Part shown: one piece after another, positions 35,813-46,947 of the stretch
How positions within the stretch are numbered: position 1 is the stretch's first letter
Layout of the letters: every line of letters begins with the position of its first letter
Source: Prosopocoilus inquinatus
Lineage: Eukaryota; Arthropoda; Insecta; Coleoptera; Lucanidae
DNA length: 64,000 nucleotides
Assembly: GCA_036172665.1 (NCBI GenBank)
Contig: CM069869.1
Coordinates: forward strand, 930,001 to 994,000
Reading direction: 5' to 3'
Program-made: the position numbers and the translations under genes
The notes under the pieces: generated by a model
Told to the model about the DNA's origin: nothing
What the model saw: only the letters and a program-made list of their open reading frames with translations
Databases searched by the model: none

Positions 35813-36416
35813 GTAGCCTTGGGTGCTTCACGCCAAATATTTTATTTGAGATTTAACGTCGCTTTGATCGGTTCACGCCGATGATATTTAGATACGCGTT
35901 TTGATTATTGTCAAACTGATAATGATGGATCCGGCAATGGTTAAATTTGGATTTGTTTTAAAGCTTTAACAATATTGGACGTTTTTTACGTTAACTGACA
36001 CTCGGTTGGTTCCTGCTGACGTCACGATGCGTCCGATTCGTGCAAACACTTCCTTCGAACATTAGGAGCTACGACTAGTTTTGTTTTATTAATTTGTAAC
36101 GTGCCGGGAGCAAGTTAATTCATCTTGCTCCCAGCAAGCGATATCCCCAGCTCCTGGCGTTTGAAGGAGGCCTCGTCCTTGAAGTTCGGGACAAGTACGT
36201 TTGCGACTGTTGCTTCTTTTTCAGACACCTTACTACTGACGAACTTTCCCTCTTTCACAGTCTTTTTGTTTTGGGCACATTATCAAAATTCCTACTACAC
36301 TATCAGCACATTTATTTAATTTCAAATTTTCTTCGCAGAAAACTAATATTTGGTAGTTCTTTTTAGACAATTTGAAATAAGAGCGTTCACTTCATTTTAT
36401 TCATCACCCAATGTGT

Positions 36417-36600
36417 CTACCGTAAATCAGCGATGCCGACGGCTCGTGTATAACATATTTGGGTAGGCGGCAGACATACTCCGAGAACGCTTGCTTTGTC
36501 TAACGCACATGAACACAAAACAAACAATACACGTCGCACATTGATCGTCTACCCAAACATGTTATGCAGAGCTGTCGCTGCCGTAAATGTAGGTTTATGG
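36417..36600. mobile_element. Inverted-repeat MITE
   Basis: CTACCGTAAATCAGCGATGC and TATAACATATTTGGGTAG on the left pair with CTACCCAAACATGTTATGCA and GCTGCCGTAAATGTAG on the right. About 185 bp, lying at the insertion point within copy 2 of the 2-kb unit. Confidence 0.6.
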
Positions 36601-36649
36601 AAACACTGGGTTACGGTGTGAAAACCTCTTTTCAGAATGTATTTTTCAG

Positions 36650-37108
36650 TTGTCCAGCATGGATAGTCTAAGGGAAATATTTAAATCTCAAAATCTTTTG
36701 ACGTTTGCCAGTCTGTATATTTATAAATGTGCCTTGTATATACATCAAAATACAGAAAAAATTGATAAAAATAAGATAAATCATGCATATAATACTCGTC
36801 ACGCAAATGTCTTGTGGATAACACGGCACAATACTGCTCTATACGAGAAATCTCCGTCGTTTTCCTATATTCTGATTTGTAACAAACTTCCAGCAGATGT
36901 TAAAGGTCTCAACGTAAGCCGGTTTAAAGTGTCATTGAGAAAAAATCTTATTGAAAAATGTTACTGTACACTGTCGGAGTTTAAAAATGTCTAGTACTTA
37001 CTGTATGTTGTATATGTACTTAAATGTTATACTATTTACAACTATGTTGTGACGTGCCTATATCAAGTAATTTGATCAAGAGTAAATAAAAATTATTATT
37101 ATTATTAT
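36650..37108 (+). pseudogene. LINE 3' fragment with an ATT tail
   Basis: The frame 36650-36994 matches the C-terminal end of LINE ORF2: SLYIYKCALYIHQN, KINHAYNTRHA, HNTALYEKSPSFSYILICNKLPADV, SRFKVSLRKNLIEKCYCTL. The minus-strand LINE at 10.06-10.5 kb has the corresponding segment (HTYHTRF, STALYQKGVFF, FNALPEHV, FKRELKLILFQRCCYS), so the families are related. It ends in AATAAAAATT(ATT)n at 37085-37108. Reverse transcriptase and endonuclease are missing; the hAT element sits in its tail. Confidence 0.8.
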
Positions 37109-39336
37109 TAGAGAGCGGAATTATATGCGAGTAATTTTGATGAAATATGCGCATATATATGCACTAAAAATGGCGAAATATGTGCAAGATAGGCCGAACA
37201 CTTCAAATAATGCAATAACTGGTCTACTGTGTTTTATGGGCATTCTTATTCAAATAAAAAAAAACATTATATTTTATACAATTTATTTACATTTATTTGT
37301 AAACGCTTATATGAAGGAAGTATGTATATTATGTATGTACATTATTAAGTAAATATTATAACGACTAAAAAAATCTTCGATTATAATTTACAACAATGTG
37401 TTTTTCCAAGTTCTCTACCAGGAAATTTTGCCTTTTATCTGACAAAATATTTTTATAAATTGAAAAACTCCTTTCAACATCCACGGAGGTAATTGGGGCA
37501 TATTTAAAGTGACTCATAGCTGAAAATTCTACACTTGAGTCAATTTCAAAGTTTCCATTCAAAATTTCGTAAATTTCCTCAAGGGTTTTGAAGCCGCTAT
37601 TTTTATCTAAAACGGATAAACATTTTTTATTTACAGAACTGCCGATTTTACCTGGAACTTTTGAAATATTCTCTTTAAATTCTTTAACAATTTTAACGGA
37701 TTCTATTAAAGACATTTTCGGTTTTTCTAAATTGTTTATAGTTTGTATTACAAAACTGTAATGCATTTTGATGAAGTTCAGTTGATTTGCCAATGAAGTT
37801 TTTGTTACAATATTTTGTGCCTTTGCAATAGCAGCACTATCTTGGGCATTAAACTCTACAACCAATTCCTTAATTGCTACAAAATGTTCAGCATAAAACA
37901 TTGCCGCTTCCAACCAAGTTCCCCACCTAGTCAACACTGGTTCGGGAGGTAAAGGTACATTCGGCAATTTTTCCCTGTACAACTGAACTCGTAGGGGACT
38001 TTTGACAAATATTTTTTTAATGATACTAATTAGTAGATTTACATCAGAAAATTCACATCTAATATGTTCAGCTACTCTGTTACATCCATGAGCTAAACAA
38101 CTCACGTGAACTAAATTTTTATAAATTGTTTTAAATTGTTGCCCGGCTTTAACCATGTAAGGGGCAGCATCTGATACCATAAGTAAAATTTTTTCAGTAG
38201 GAACTACATTAGGTGAGAAAAATTTCATAAAACATTCATTAACAGATCTTAAAATACTTAAATGATTAGTTTTGTCTAACTGTGTACAGGCTATTAAATA
38301 AGATTCACTAGGTTTATCTTCCCGCAAAGACCCTATTAACAAATTTACAATATAACGCCCACAAGAATCAGTAGTTTCATCCACAATAAAATAAATATAT
38401 TGATTTTCTACGATTTTCTTGACTTCTTTTAGAGTATCGTTGTAGATGCGAGGCACGTAATTTTTTCTTAACGTACTTTCATCGGGAACATTTTTCTTGG
38501 TATATTTTTCCAAAAAACTTTTAAAAATAGAATTTTGCAGTTTTTTCAAAGGTATGTTTGCACAAATCATCGCCTCGCATAAATCAGCATTAAATTCTTG
38601 TTGTTCATTAGATGAAGTCATCAACGACGGTCCACTGTCTAAGGGTAATTGAAATGTTTTCGATTCATTCATCTTCTTGCATTTTGACTTGTGTAGTTCT
38701 GTCCCGACATGTTGTGTGACCGAAAATTTTCGTTGGGTTGGTATCTACAACAAGAACTTGAATTTTTTTAAACTGTCTGAACTTTCAATATTCAAGAACC
38801 AAGCAAATATTTACCTAAGGAGGAAGAAAACAAACTTAAAACTTACCATTTTAATACAGGTTTTACAGAATACGCTTCCATTGGTGTAAGCAAGCTCGGG
38901 ATAGCTTCTGATCCAGGAATTAACCAGGCTCGAATTGTCTTTCGGCATATTGCACTTCTCACAAACAAAAATACTTTTACGGAAGAACTAAACGTTCGCA
39001 GCAATAACCGACTAATAATCCGTGAAGAAGTGATGAAACAATATTGCAAACATGAACGCCCCACCGCATCGTTAAGAAAGTACTTGGAAATCCCTAATTC
39101 ACTACTTGGAAAATTCTGCCTGCTTAAGCCCAAGAAGGGTGCAAACTAGACCCTAATTAATGCAACAACATGTTCTGACGAATTAAGAATTCAGGAAAAA
39201 ATTTACTCACTTCGACACAAATTCTTTCAAATATGCATATATATGCACGTTTTTAAGAAATATGCGAAAATTGAACAAAATGCTCAAATATGCAAAATAT
39301 GCTTGCAATATGCATTTAGCAAAAATCCGCTCTTTA
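37109..39336. mobile_element. Complete hAT DNA transposon
   Basis: Terminal inverted repeats TAGAGAGCGGA (37109) and TCCGCTCTTTA (ending 39336), flanked by the perfect 8-bp target duplication ATTATTAT (37101-37108 and 39337-39344). Subterminal ATATGCATATATATGCAC-like words occur at both ends. It encodes a transposase on the minus strand that appears intact. It inserted into the ATT tail of a LINE. Confidence 0.9.
37365..38948 (-). CDS. hAT transposase with BED-type zinc finger, two exons
   Basis: Cuts and reinserts the element. Exon 1 is 38948-38847 (34 codons from ATG), then a 102-bp intron (donor ATG|GTAAGT, acceptor TTGTTGTAG), and exon 2 is 38744-37365; together 493 residues with no stop or frameshift. 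The join restores a BED finger: Cys28 and Cys31 in FCKTC at the end of exon 1, His46 and His52 in VTQHVGTELHK at the start of exon 2. The RNase H-like core follows: Asp156 in YFIVDETTDS, a second Asp in LLMVSDAAPY, CLAHGCNR, RWGTWLEAA, and the C-terminal dimerisation motif SVDVERSFSIYKNILSDKR. The finger arrangement recalls the CGGBP1/ZBED-related branch of hAT. An ATG at 38672 would give a 435-residue form without the finger; the longer start is preferred because it completes the domain. Confidence 0.85.
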
Positions 39337-40740
39337 ATTATTATATTAAACTAAAACTAAAAATGATCTCGCGCGAATTTGTGTTTTATCGTAGACGATT
39401 TTGTGCATACGTTTTAAAGTACTCCAGCCACAAAGTAGAGTCAAATTCTCGATGCATCGACACTCCTTTGTAGTTTTAAATAAATAACGTCTTTCAGAGT
39501 TTCCATTTTTAGATAGGATTGCCTCATCTTTTGAAAACGTTTGCAAGCGCATTTTTTTTTGTTTCGTGACAGCCAAACGGAATTATTATTCCACGCGATC
39601 TGACAGTCACAAAATTTCCGCCGCCGCCTCATTTTTTCTGCCTTATCGGAGCATAAGAATCACAATTTTTGCGAGGCAATATTTCGACGGGCAGAATAAA
39701 TTGATCTAACCCTCGTCTTTTAACACCCTTGGGGTTTTCTTACATCAGGTTGATACGCGTTGGTTCCTGTTGATGTCATCATGGTTTCGATTCATGAAAA
39801 CATTTGGAGGCACGGCTAGCTTCGCTTTATTAATTTGTAACGCGCTTCGGAGCAGTCGATTGTTTGGCGATATCCTCAGCGCCCGGTGGTTTTTGTACGG
39901 GGAGCTGTCCCATTTTCGCATTGTGACCATCCTAAACGCCGGTCCAAATTTTGGATTGGTGTTGAGGGCCTTCGAGGGAGGTTCCTCGTCGTACGACGTT
40001 TTGTTGATTACTTATGATTAGGCGCTGTTAGGAACAAAACTCTTCGGATCTGTGTGTGAGCCTCGTCCGTACAGAACGTTTGCGACTATTGCTTTCTCTC
40101 TTCATTCACTTTACTACCGGCGTGGTTTCCTTCCTTCACAGGTTTTTTGCTTTGAATACAAGTTTTCGTTTTGGACAGAAATTTTATTTTGATGTAAAAC
40201 TCTCGCCTTGGTCTAAGCTCGAGCTATCCGTTTCGGTGTTAGCTACATGTACGACTTACCTTAGGCCTGCATTCATAAACAAAATTTATGCGTTCGCTTA
40301 CAGTTCGCCATAATTCATAAATTGTACGTATTTTCCACATTTTGGCCGCGTAACCAGTGAGAATTTAAATTTTATGACTTACTTTCCTAAAATACGGGAA
40401 ATACGTAGGGTTTATGAATTATGACGAATTATAAGCGAGTGTATAGCGTAAAAACGATGGTTTCTCGACGTTCTACGATTTCGGTTTACGATGAAATCGC
40501 TGTGAGTGTGGTGCCGACGTGAGAAACTCTAGAACAATCTTCGAGGAAGATTAATCAGGTGAGAATTTTATCGCATACGCATTTAACGTAGCTTTGGGCG
40601 CTTCACGCCGAATATTTTATTTCAAATTTAACGTCGCTTTGGGCGGTTCACGCCAATGATATTTAGATACGAGTTTTGATTATAATCAAATTGATAATGA
40701 CGGATCCGCCAACGGTTAAATTTGGATTTGTTTTAAAGCT

Positions 40741-41084
40741 GGCTTGTTCTTGAGTCCAGTTGCATTATTTGAATTTCTTTTAATGTTGGTTGGCTGTAAA
40801 GTTTCGTAAAATTCGATTTGATGTCTTAAGCACGACAGAGATTTGGTGGCGTTAGGCCCGTCACACACTTGTCGATATTTTATTTTTGATGATTTTCGAT
40901 ATTAAAGATTGTTGTGATAAGTTGAGTCATTTTCGTTTTTCTTGATCCTCTCCTCGTCTCGGTGTCTCGGGTAAGATTAGGTGGCGCTCAATTATTAGTC
41001 GCGTTTAATTAACACCCACACCCGTCACAATTGAAGCTGCTGGCTATATTCTACGTTGATCTCCTCAGCACAAACCTTGCTTCT
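40741..41084. other. Junction between tandem unit and copia remnant
   Basis: Sequence with GTCACA-type words (CCCGTCACACAC near 40859, CCCGTCACAATT near 41022) that could be ends of LTR fragments. No boundary could be established. Confidence 0.3.
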
Positions 41085-41110
41085 GCTCAGGTAGGTAGCA
41101 ACTGGTCTCA

Positions 41111-41883
41111 TCAGATTATTGCTTCATTTGAAAATTCCCTATCGTATTCGACCATAATTAATTTCTTGGCTTTTTCATCGAATTTCTTCCTGAACTGTTT
41201 TGGAATGTGGACGTATGCTTCGGATCCAAAAATTTTTAAATGATCTAACGTCGGATTTTTACCTATCCATATTTCATATGGAGTTTTTCCTTTTCTTGAA
41301 GCAGGTGAGCGGTTCAAAATGTAAGCAGCTGTATTGACTGCTTCTGCCCACAATTCTTTTGAAAGATTATTTCCGTGTAACATTGAGCTGGCACATTCTA
41401 CAATAGTCCTGTTGTCACGTTCTGCGCGTCCGTTTTGTTCCGGTGTATAAGGAGCCATTGTTTCCAATTGAATCCCAGGAGTATTGAGAAAACTCATCAG
41501 TGATGATTTACATATTCTTTGCCATTGTCTGCTCTTAAAATCTTAATTTGACGTTGAAATTTATTCTGAATTAAATAATTTAATTCTTTAAATTTCTCAA
41601 AAACATCTGATTTGTGTCTGAAGAAATATATGTGCCGGAAACCAGAAGCATCATCTAAGAAATTAATATAATACCTACAACCTCCAACTGACTGTACAGA
41701 CATAGGTCCTCCAACATCAGAATGTATAACGTCACCTGGTTTTGTCTCTCGTGGTTGAAGATTCTTATTAAAAGTTAATCGATGTTACTTGCCAAATTGA
41801 CATTCTTCACAGACAGTGTCATTTCCTCTTGACAAATTGTCAAATTGTAAAATACCTTGTTTATTCAACTCTTTCATGGAATT
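41111..41883 (-). pseudogene. copia integrase and pre-integrase remnant
   Basis: From 41883 the frame reads LNFNSMKELNKQGI and DTVCEECQFGK, the pre-integrase zinc-binding end, followed by a TAA stop, then GDVIHSDVGGPMS, YYINFLDDASGF and ILRADNGKEYVN. A frame change near 41497 leads to GIQLETMAPYTPEQNGRAER, ELWAEAVNTAAYILNRSP and KTPYEIWIGKNP. These cover the Asp, Asp and Glu catalytic positions of the integrase core. Homology fades near 41120 where reverse transcriptase should start. With a stop and a frameshift it is inactive. Confidence 0.85.
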
Positions 41884-43140
41884 AAAATTCAGGGTAAAAT
41901 GCAGATTACAGGGAAATTCTCTTTTTGTGCTAAATAAGAATTTTTCATCATTTTCTGAAATGAAATGAATTTCTAGACCAAAATTTTGGCGCGGAAACTG
42001 ATATTTACATACTTATAAGCTTATTTAATTTTCTTATAACAGTAAAACACATTTACGACATGTTTTAGTTTTATTGCATTTTCTGGCATTTTAATAACTG
42101 AAATATGCTACTTGGGAATATTTAAGCTGATTTTAATGAAAGATGGGAGATTATTCTTACAATTTTCAAACAAGTTTTCATCATTACTTGAGGAAGTATT
42201 TCTTATTGTAATTGTCACTTTTGACGTTTAATTTTTACTTTGCCGGATATTTGTAATGTTTCATGTGGTTAGGTATATTTTTATTTACCGTACAATTATG
42301 CGTTTATCTTCTTCAGCGCATTCTGCATTTATCTTGTTCTGTTAACACTTCTTTTTTCATAAATGAAGTTGAACACCTCGATACTCCATTATATTTAGCT
42401 CTTCCCCTCGAATCTAATTTACAAAAGTGCGCAAAAACTGTTTTGACCGTGTAGTTACTATGACAACGTGACTGCATTGCAAATGATTTGCAATTTGCAA
42501 CGTCGGTAACGACTTGTAAGTCCTTTTTCGTGAATGATCCCCTGAGAATAATTAATAATTAAACTTCAATACATGTTCTTATTTTTCGTAATCACGTTGC
42601 TATGGCGAAGTTATTTAATTATTCGACTTATTTTCGATCTGTCAAAAGCAATTTTCATTTCTTGATTATTCCATTACTCGAAGTATCTTTTTCGATTATT
42701 GTGTTTATTAATTTCCTTCCCATCCTACTAAATTACTTTATAAGAAGCATAGTTAGAAATAATTTTTAATTAACATGGTTGTTAATTTGTGGCACATTTT
42801 TGAGCTGAAAAATGATCCAATCGCTTTATTAGCAAAATTAGTTGAGTGGTGTCTAATCTCTGACGTGGTATTCTACTTTTGTTCAAATTGTGGTGCACCA
42901 TTGAAACTTGGAAATGACAAAGAAACGTAAGAAGCTCTATAATAATTTTTTCTCAGACATTTGGTTAAAATTATATGATTTTTTAGACCTGATGAGACAT
43001 ACGAATTTGAAATTGCATAGAATGAATCTACGACGCGCACAGATTCATAATACACATGCAATTTGCGTCATTTTTTCCTTAATTTCTGAACAAGCTGGAT
43101 GTCCATAGGTCCCAACTATTTTTGCAGCGTGCCTATTATG

Positions 43141-44414
43141 ATTGGGTTTGATATTGGCAGGGTTGCTTTCGTTTTCTGTATATACAGGGAGATTCAGGCA
43201 ACATATTCATTAAAATTTTACGGACTTCCTCTTTGAATTTCCATTTCATATTTTGCAGTCATAAGTTACCGATACTGATCTATTAGAATATAATATTTTC
43301 AACTTTTGGGCACTTCCGCTTGTACCGGAAGTTGCTGTCAACTTTCTTATTTTAAATAGAATACCCCATTTTTTATTGCATTTTTGAAATCTTCATGAAA
43401 TCCTAAAAATGTTTTGTGATACAAGAGAAATTAGCCGTTTCAAAGGTATTTCCATTTTTTAAAAAAAGTTCAAAGTTGCAGTGCCTTGTTTATGATGCTG
43501 CCATCTTAGTGTAACAATTCTTGGTATGACTTTTTACACCGTTACTAGGAGAAATTTACACTTACAATACCAAATTTTATGACAACTAATAATAAATAAA
43601 ACATATTAAAAATAATACACAAATTGTTGGTTATAATAAACCAAGTAAGTTGTCTAAGTTGTTTGATTTCTCTAGTTTTCATAGCCCACTATTTAAAAAC
43701 AATACCGAAAAATGGAAAAAAATTAGGTGTTAAAAAGAAATCATCGATAACGAGTGAACTACAAGAGATATGTATAGGGAATGCTAATACAGGACGAAAG
43801 AACAATTAATCCTGGGTCATATGGCATTAAACTATACTAGGCGTTCCATTTAAAAAACATGACTTTTCGACAGTTGAAATTAGTTCGAATAGAAGTTACT
43901 TTTTAAAGTAACTTTTTTAAACAATCAAGTGCAAAACTGAAAGTGATCTAAAAGAATGGTAATGTATCCTACTACAGGCCAAAAATTGGCATCGTGGTTT
44001 TTATTGCACAAAGACGGCAGTATCATAAACAAGGTTCTGCAAGTTTGAGCTTTCTTTAGAAAATGGAAATACCTCGGAAACGGTTAATTTTTCTTGTATC
44101 ACATGTTGCACTAAATATTTTTAGAATCCTATAGAGATTTCAAAAATGAAAAAAGCTGGGGTATTCCATTTAAAATAAGGAAGTTGATAGCAACTTCCGG
44201 TATAAGCGGAAGTGTCCGAAAATTGAAAATATTATATTTTGATAGATCCTTATCGTTAACTTATAACTGCAAAATATGAAACAGAAATTCAAAGGAGAAG
44301 TCCGTAAACTTTTAATGAATGGGTTGCCTGAATATCCCTGTATAGTATTAAAATATTGTAAATTTTAGAATTGGGTTCGATAGTGGCTGGGTTGCTTTCC
44401 TTTCCTGTGTATAT
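43141..44414. repeat. 44-bp direct repeats around the nested element
   Basis: ATTGGGTTTGATATTGGCAG continuing to CTGTATATA (43141-43184) is repeated as ATTGGGTTCGATAGTGGCTG continuing to GTGTATATA (44371-44414). It is longer than a usual target duplication, so an earlier local duplication or part of a composite element is likely. Confidence 0.6.
43183..44342. mobile_element. Inverted-repeat element nested in the hAT-like element
   Basis: TACAGGGAGATTCAGGCAAC at the left is mirrored by TTGCCTGAATATCCCTGTA at the right. The arms match for about 330 bp, including GCACTTCCGCTTGTACCGGA against TCCGGTATAAGCGGAAGTG. The centre (43520-43960) shows no known gene. Both sides carry a 44-bp direct repeat (see next entry). 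Confidence 0.75.
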
Positions 44415-44671
44415 AGAATTAACATAGATCGTGAATGTTTTATATTTTGCTTCTTAAAATAATCATATCAAAGGATGGTAGCTATAGGCAACTAATACCG
44501 CTAATTTACAAATTCAAGTACAGCATATTTTGAAATAAAACTTTTGATACAAATTTAAGCTTAATTTACGTTTAATTCACTTTTAAACAGGCATTTCAAT
44601 ATTTCCTAGACGATATTCATGAGACAATAAGCATGACCAGTCAGAAACTCTCCACAGATAAACTTATTAAT

Positions 44672-44797
44672 GCCCGATTTCTACACCTCCTGATAAATTT
44701 ATCTGCCAGGTTTTATCCTTGGAAACCATTGTATCGATAATAGTTTCCCAGGATACTCCCTGGCAGATAAATTTATCCGTAGGTGAAGAAATCGGGC
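44672..44797. mobile_element. Hairpin MITE with GCCCGATTTCT ends
   Basis: GCCCGATTTCTACACCTCC and GATAAATTTATCTGCCAGG pair with CCTGGCAGATAAATTTATCC and GGTGAAGAAATCGGGC; the two halves fold over almost the whole 126 bp. Shares its GCCCGATTTCTNNAAC terminus with the element at 49668. Confidence 0.7.
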
Positions 44798-45018
44798 CTA
44801 AGATATTTTAATTTTTCTTAATTTCTTAATTTCTCACAACTTCATGGTAATTTCTGTCACATTAGACAGTCATCAGACAGATTGACTGTACTAAGAAAGA
44901 AGCAAGACATGCGTGATATGTTCTAGGTAATAAGAAAAATGTCACTTGCTTAATGAAATATGTTTGAAAAACGACAAGATTTTTTCTTGGAAGTTAAAGG
45001 GAGACGGCTGTATAGCAG

Positions 45019-45153
45019 TAAGGCCCAGTTTCACAAAGACGGTTTAACATTGAGCCGAAGCTCAAATCCTTCACAACAGTTGTTGAAATAATCGTTGCTA
45101 AGGGTTTAAACCTCAGCTCAAAGTTGAGCTGCTATTGTAAAACTGGACCTTAG
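45019..45153. mobile_element. Hairpin MITE with TAAGGCCCAGTTT ends
   Basis: TAAGGCCCAGTTTCACAAA at the left pairs with TTGTAAAACTGGACCTTA at the right; AGCCGAAGCTCAAATCC/GGTTTAAACCTCAGCTCAA pair inside. About 135 bp. Confidence 0.7.
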
Positions 45154-45602
45154 TCTTGTTAATCCATTGATCAGCATACAAAGAAAAAAATGAACTGTAT
45201 TGTACGTAGTAAGTCATACATACAAATTTACCATAGCAACCGTGTCAACAAAGTTAATTTAAAGTACCTGCAGTAAAGAGGAAAAAAGTGTTAATACGAA
45301 TCTTTTTAAGATTTAATCTTTATTTTTATTTATCTGTTTTATGGTCTTTCTGAAACTCTGACTATGTTTTCAGTAAATATCGAAGAAACGTTATACACAG
45401 AATTTACTGGAAAATAATATTTATAAGGTAGGAATTTTAGATGCCACTTTTTCTTAATTTTAATCATTATTTAGGGTATTTTTCTATAATATCATGATTC
45501 CGCACCGTCTTTTAACCCCAGGAACTCACGGTTTTGCTCAAAAATATCAAAAAACTAAGAAAAAATGTAAAAATGAATTTCCCTGTATTCTGCATTCGCT
45601 CC

Positions 45603-46835
45603 AAAATTCAAATATCCCAATCGTTCGTGCCATAACTGAACGTTTGTGGCAGCAAAACATGTCTGATTCTTGGGAATAACCCCTGGAACATCATTCTATA
45701 GAGATTATTAATCTGAATAGTACCTTGAGCTTTCGGAATGTCATTTCCGTTTATTGTGACTCGACTGTCATTAAAAATTACTCTGTAATTTTTCTTCGTG
45801 CAAGCTCCCACGGAAAAAAATTCTTCACTAGTGTAGGGACATAAAGGACTTCTTCAAGTTCTCCATCATACCAATCTCCGTGCACAAATCTCTTGATATA
45901 AATTGTGCCCTTCCCTTTAATCTCGCATACTCGATCGTCACCGACAGAAACAAATTCGTTATTTTGCTCCACAAAATCATGGAACCAATATCTTCGAAAT
46001 GACTTGTGTCTTGATGCTCCGCTATCCAGATACCAAACATCTTTGGAATCTTGGTTTAATAAATCACTAACTGCCGTAAAAGCACTTACATTTGCCGAAG
46101 TCGAAGTTTCATGTTTCAGATTTTGCTGTTTTCTCCTCCGACAGTTTCCTGCAATGTGTCCCTTTTTGTGACAGTAGAAACACTCAAATGATTTTGACGT
46201 GTTCTTTCTTGCATTTTTCTGTTGCGTTCACAGTAGATAGTGCACTTGTAACATCTTCTGAAATTGACAGTATACTTTCTTCCTTGATAAGTCTCGTGAT
46301 CAAGTTTTCTATAGATTATTCTTCCAATGAAACACTATCCCAAGCAGTTACAAATTCATTAAGTTTTGTTGGCAGACTGCCGAGTATCTTCGCCAATGTA
46401 GTAACATCAGAAATTGTTTCACCCACATCCTTAAGTGGACGAGCCATATTTTCAACTTTTAGCGATATATTGAGCAACTGAATCGCTTGCCGTCATTTTA
46501 TAATCATGAAATTTTGTCACCAGCAGTAATTTGTTAACTGCACTCTGTTGTTCATGAATTTGTCGCAGTTTTGACCACATTTGTGCCGACGATTCGCATG
46601 TCAATACATATTCTAACTGCGAAGCTTCCATTGACGATGACAAAATGAACATTGCCTGGGCGTCTTTTCTTTCCCATTTTGACAGTGCTTCTTCTTCTTT
46701 AGGCTTATCTTCTATACCTTGAACGATTCCCAAAATACCGTTCGCTTTGCAGATTGCTTGCATCTGGAACTTCCATGCTTGAAAGTTACTTCCGTTGAAC
46801 TTTGTGTCATATTCTTCACATCAATGGTTTCAGTC
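45603..46835 (-). pseudogene. copia gag, protease and pre-integrase start
   Basis: Reading downward from about 46835: KFNGSNFQAWKFQMQAICKA and GIVQGIEDKP begin gag, then AQMWSKLRQIHEQQS and MTASDSVAQYIAK. A CCHC zinc knuckle CFYCHKKGHIAGNC lies near 46150-46190. The protease motif WYLDSGASRH is at about 46005-46035, followed by VSVGDDRVCEIKGKGTI and ELEEVLYVPTLVKN. INNLYRMMFQ and LWHERLGYLNF start the pre-integrase region. Several frame changes (near 46450, 46210 and 45830, and at the gag start) show it is decayed. In an active element these would form the particle and cut the polyprotein. Confidence 0.82.
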
Positions 46836-46933
46836 ATGATTGCAAATAATCCTTCGTCACTAGTTTTAATCACTTTTTCTTGGTATACCTCTTGCTTATA
46901 ACTGTACTCGATTATGAAGCTTTATCGCCGAAT

Positions 46934-46947
46934 CTGGGCCTATAACC
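46934..46947 (-). promoter_or_regulatory. copia primer binding site
   Basis: GGTTATAGGCCCAG directly follows the LTR end. copia elements prime on an internal fragment of initiator tRNA-Met through a site of the form GGTTATGGGCCCAG; one base differs here. Confidence 0.7.

Larger units (their letters stand above)
32938..35960. repeat. Tandem 2-kb unit, copy 1 (contains a solo LTR)
   Basis: Begins at CTTTAACGATATTGGACG and ends where the next copy begins (CTTTAACAATATTGGACG at 35964). Without the LTR at 34780-35812 it is about 2.0 kb. Shared blocks with copy 2 include the GAACATTAGG/AACGTGCCGGGA region, TAGACGATTTTGTGCAAACG (33510), GTTTGGCGATATCCTCAGCG (33980) and GCTTTGATCGGTTCACGCC (35855). 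Within the unit the block near 32990-33090 has a diverged relative at 33850-33960. Frames here are not conserved between copies, so no coding role is supported. Confidence 0.75.
35961..40740. repeat. Tandem 2-kb unit, copy 2 (split by insertions)
   Basis: The first part (35961 to about 36410) matches copy 1 from 32938; the rest resumes at about 39386 (TAGACGATTTTGTGCATACG) and runs to TTTTAAAGCTGG near 40740. The 2.98 kb between them is inserted material (MITE, LINE tail, hAT). Copy 2 is about 1.8 kb without it. Confidence 0.75.
41892..45602. mobile_element. 3.7-kb hAT-like element inserted in copia, no transposase
   Basis: Flanked by the perfect 8-bp duplication AAAATTCA (41884-41891 and 45603-45610). 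The ends are inverted repeats: GGGTAAAATGCAG and GATTACAGGGAAATTC at the left against GAATTTCCCTGTATTC and TGCATTCGCTCC at the right, about 28 bp with five mismatches. The copia frame LWHERLGYLNF stops at the right junction and resumes with LNFNSMKEL at the left junction. Only short frames lie inside, so it depends on a transposase elsewhere or has lost its own. It holds at least three further inverted-repeat elements (43183, 44672, 45019). Confidence 0.85.

Noticed and set aside
38843..39133. Minus-strand 96-codon frame upstream of the hAT transposase
   Set aside because: Out of frame with the zinc-finger exon; the frame beginning at 38948 supplies CxxC and splices in phase, this one does not.
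46092..46481. 129-codon plus-strand frame in the copia region
   Set aside because: Antisense shadow of copia gag; the minus strand carries the CCHC knuckle and protease motifs.
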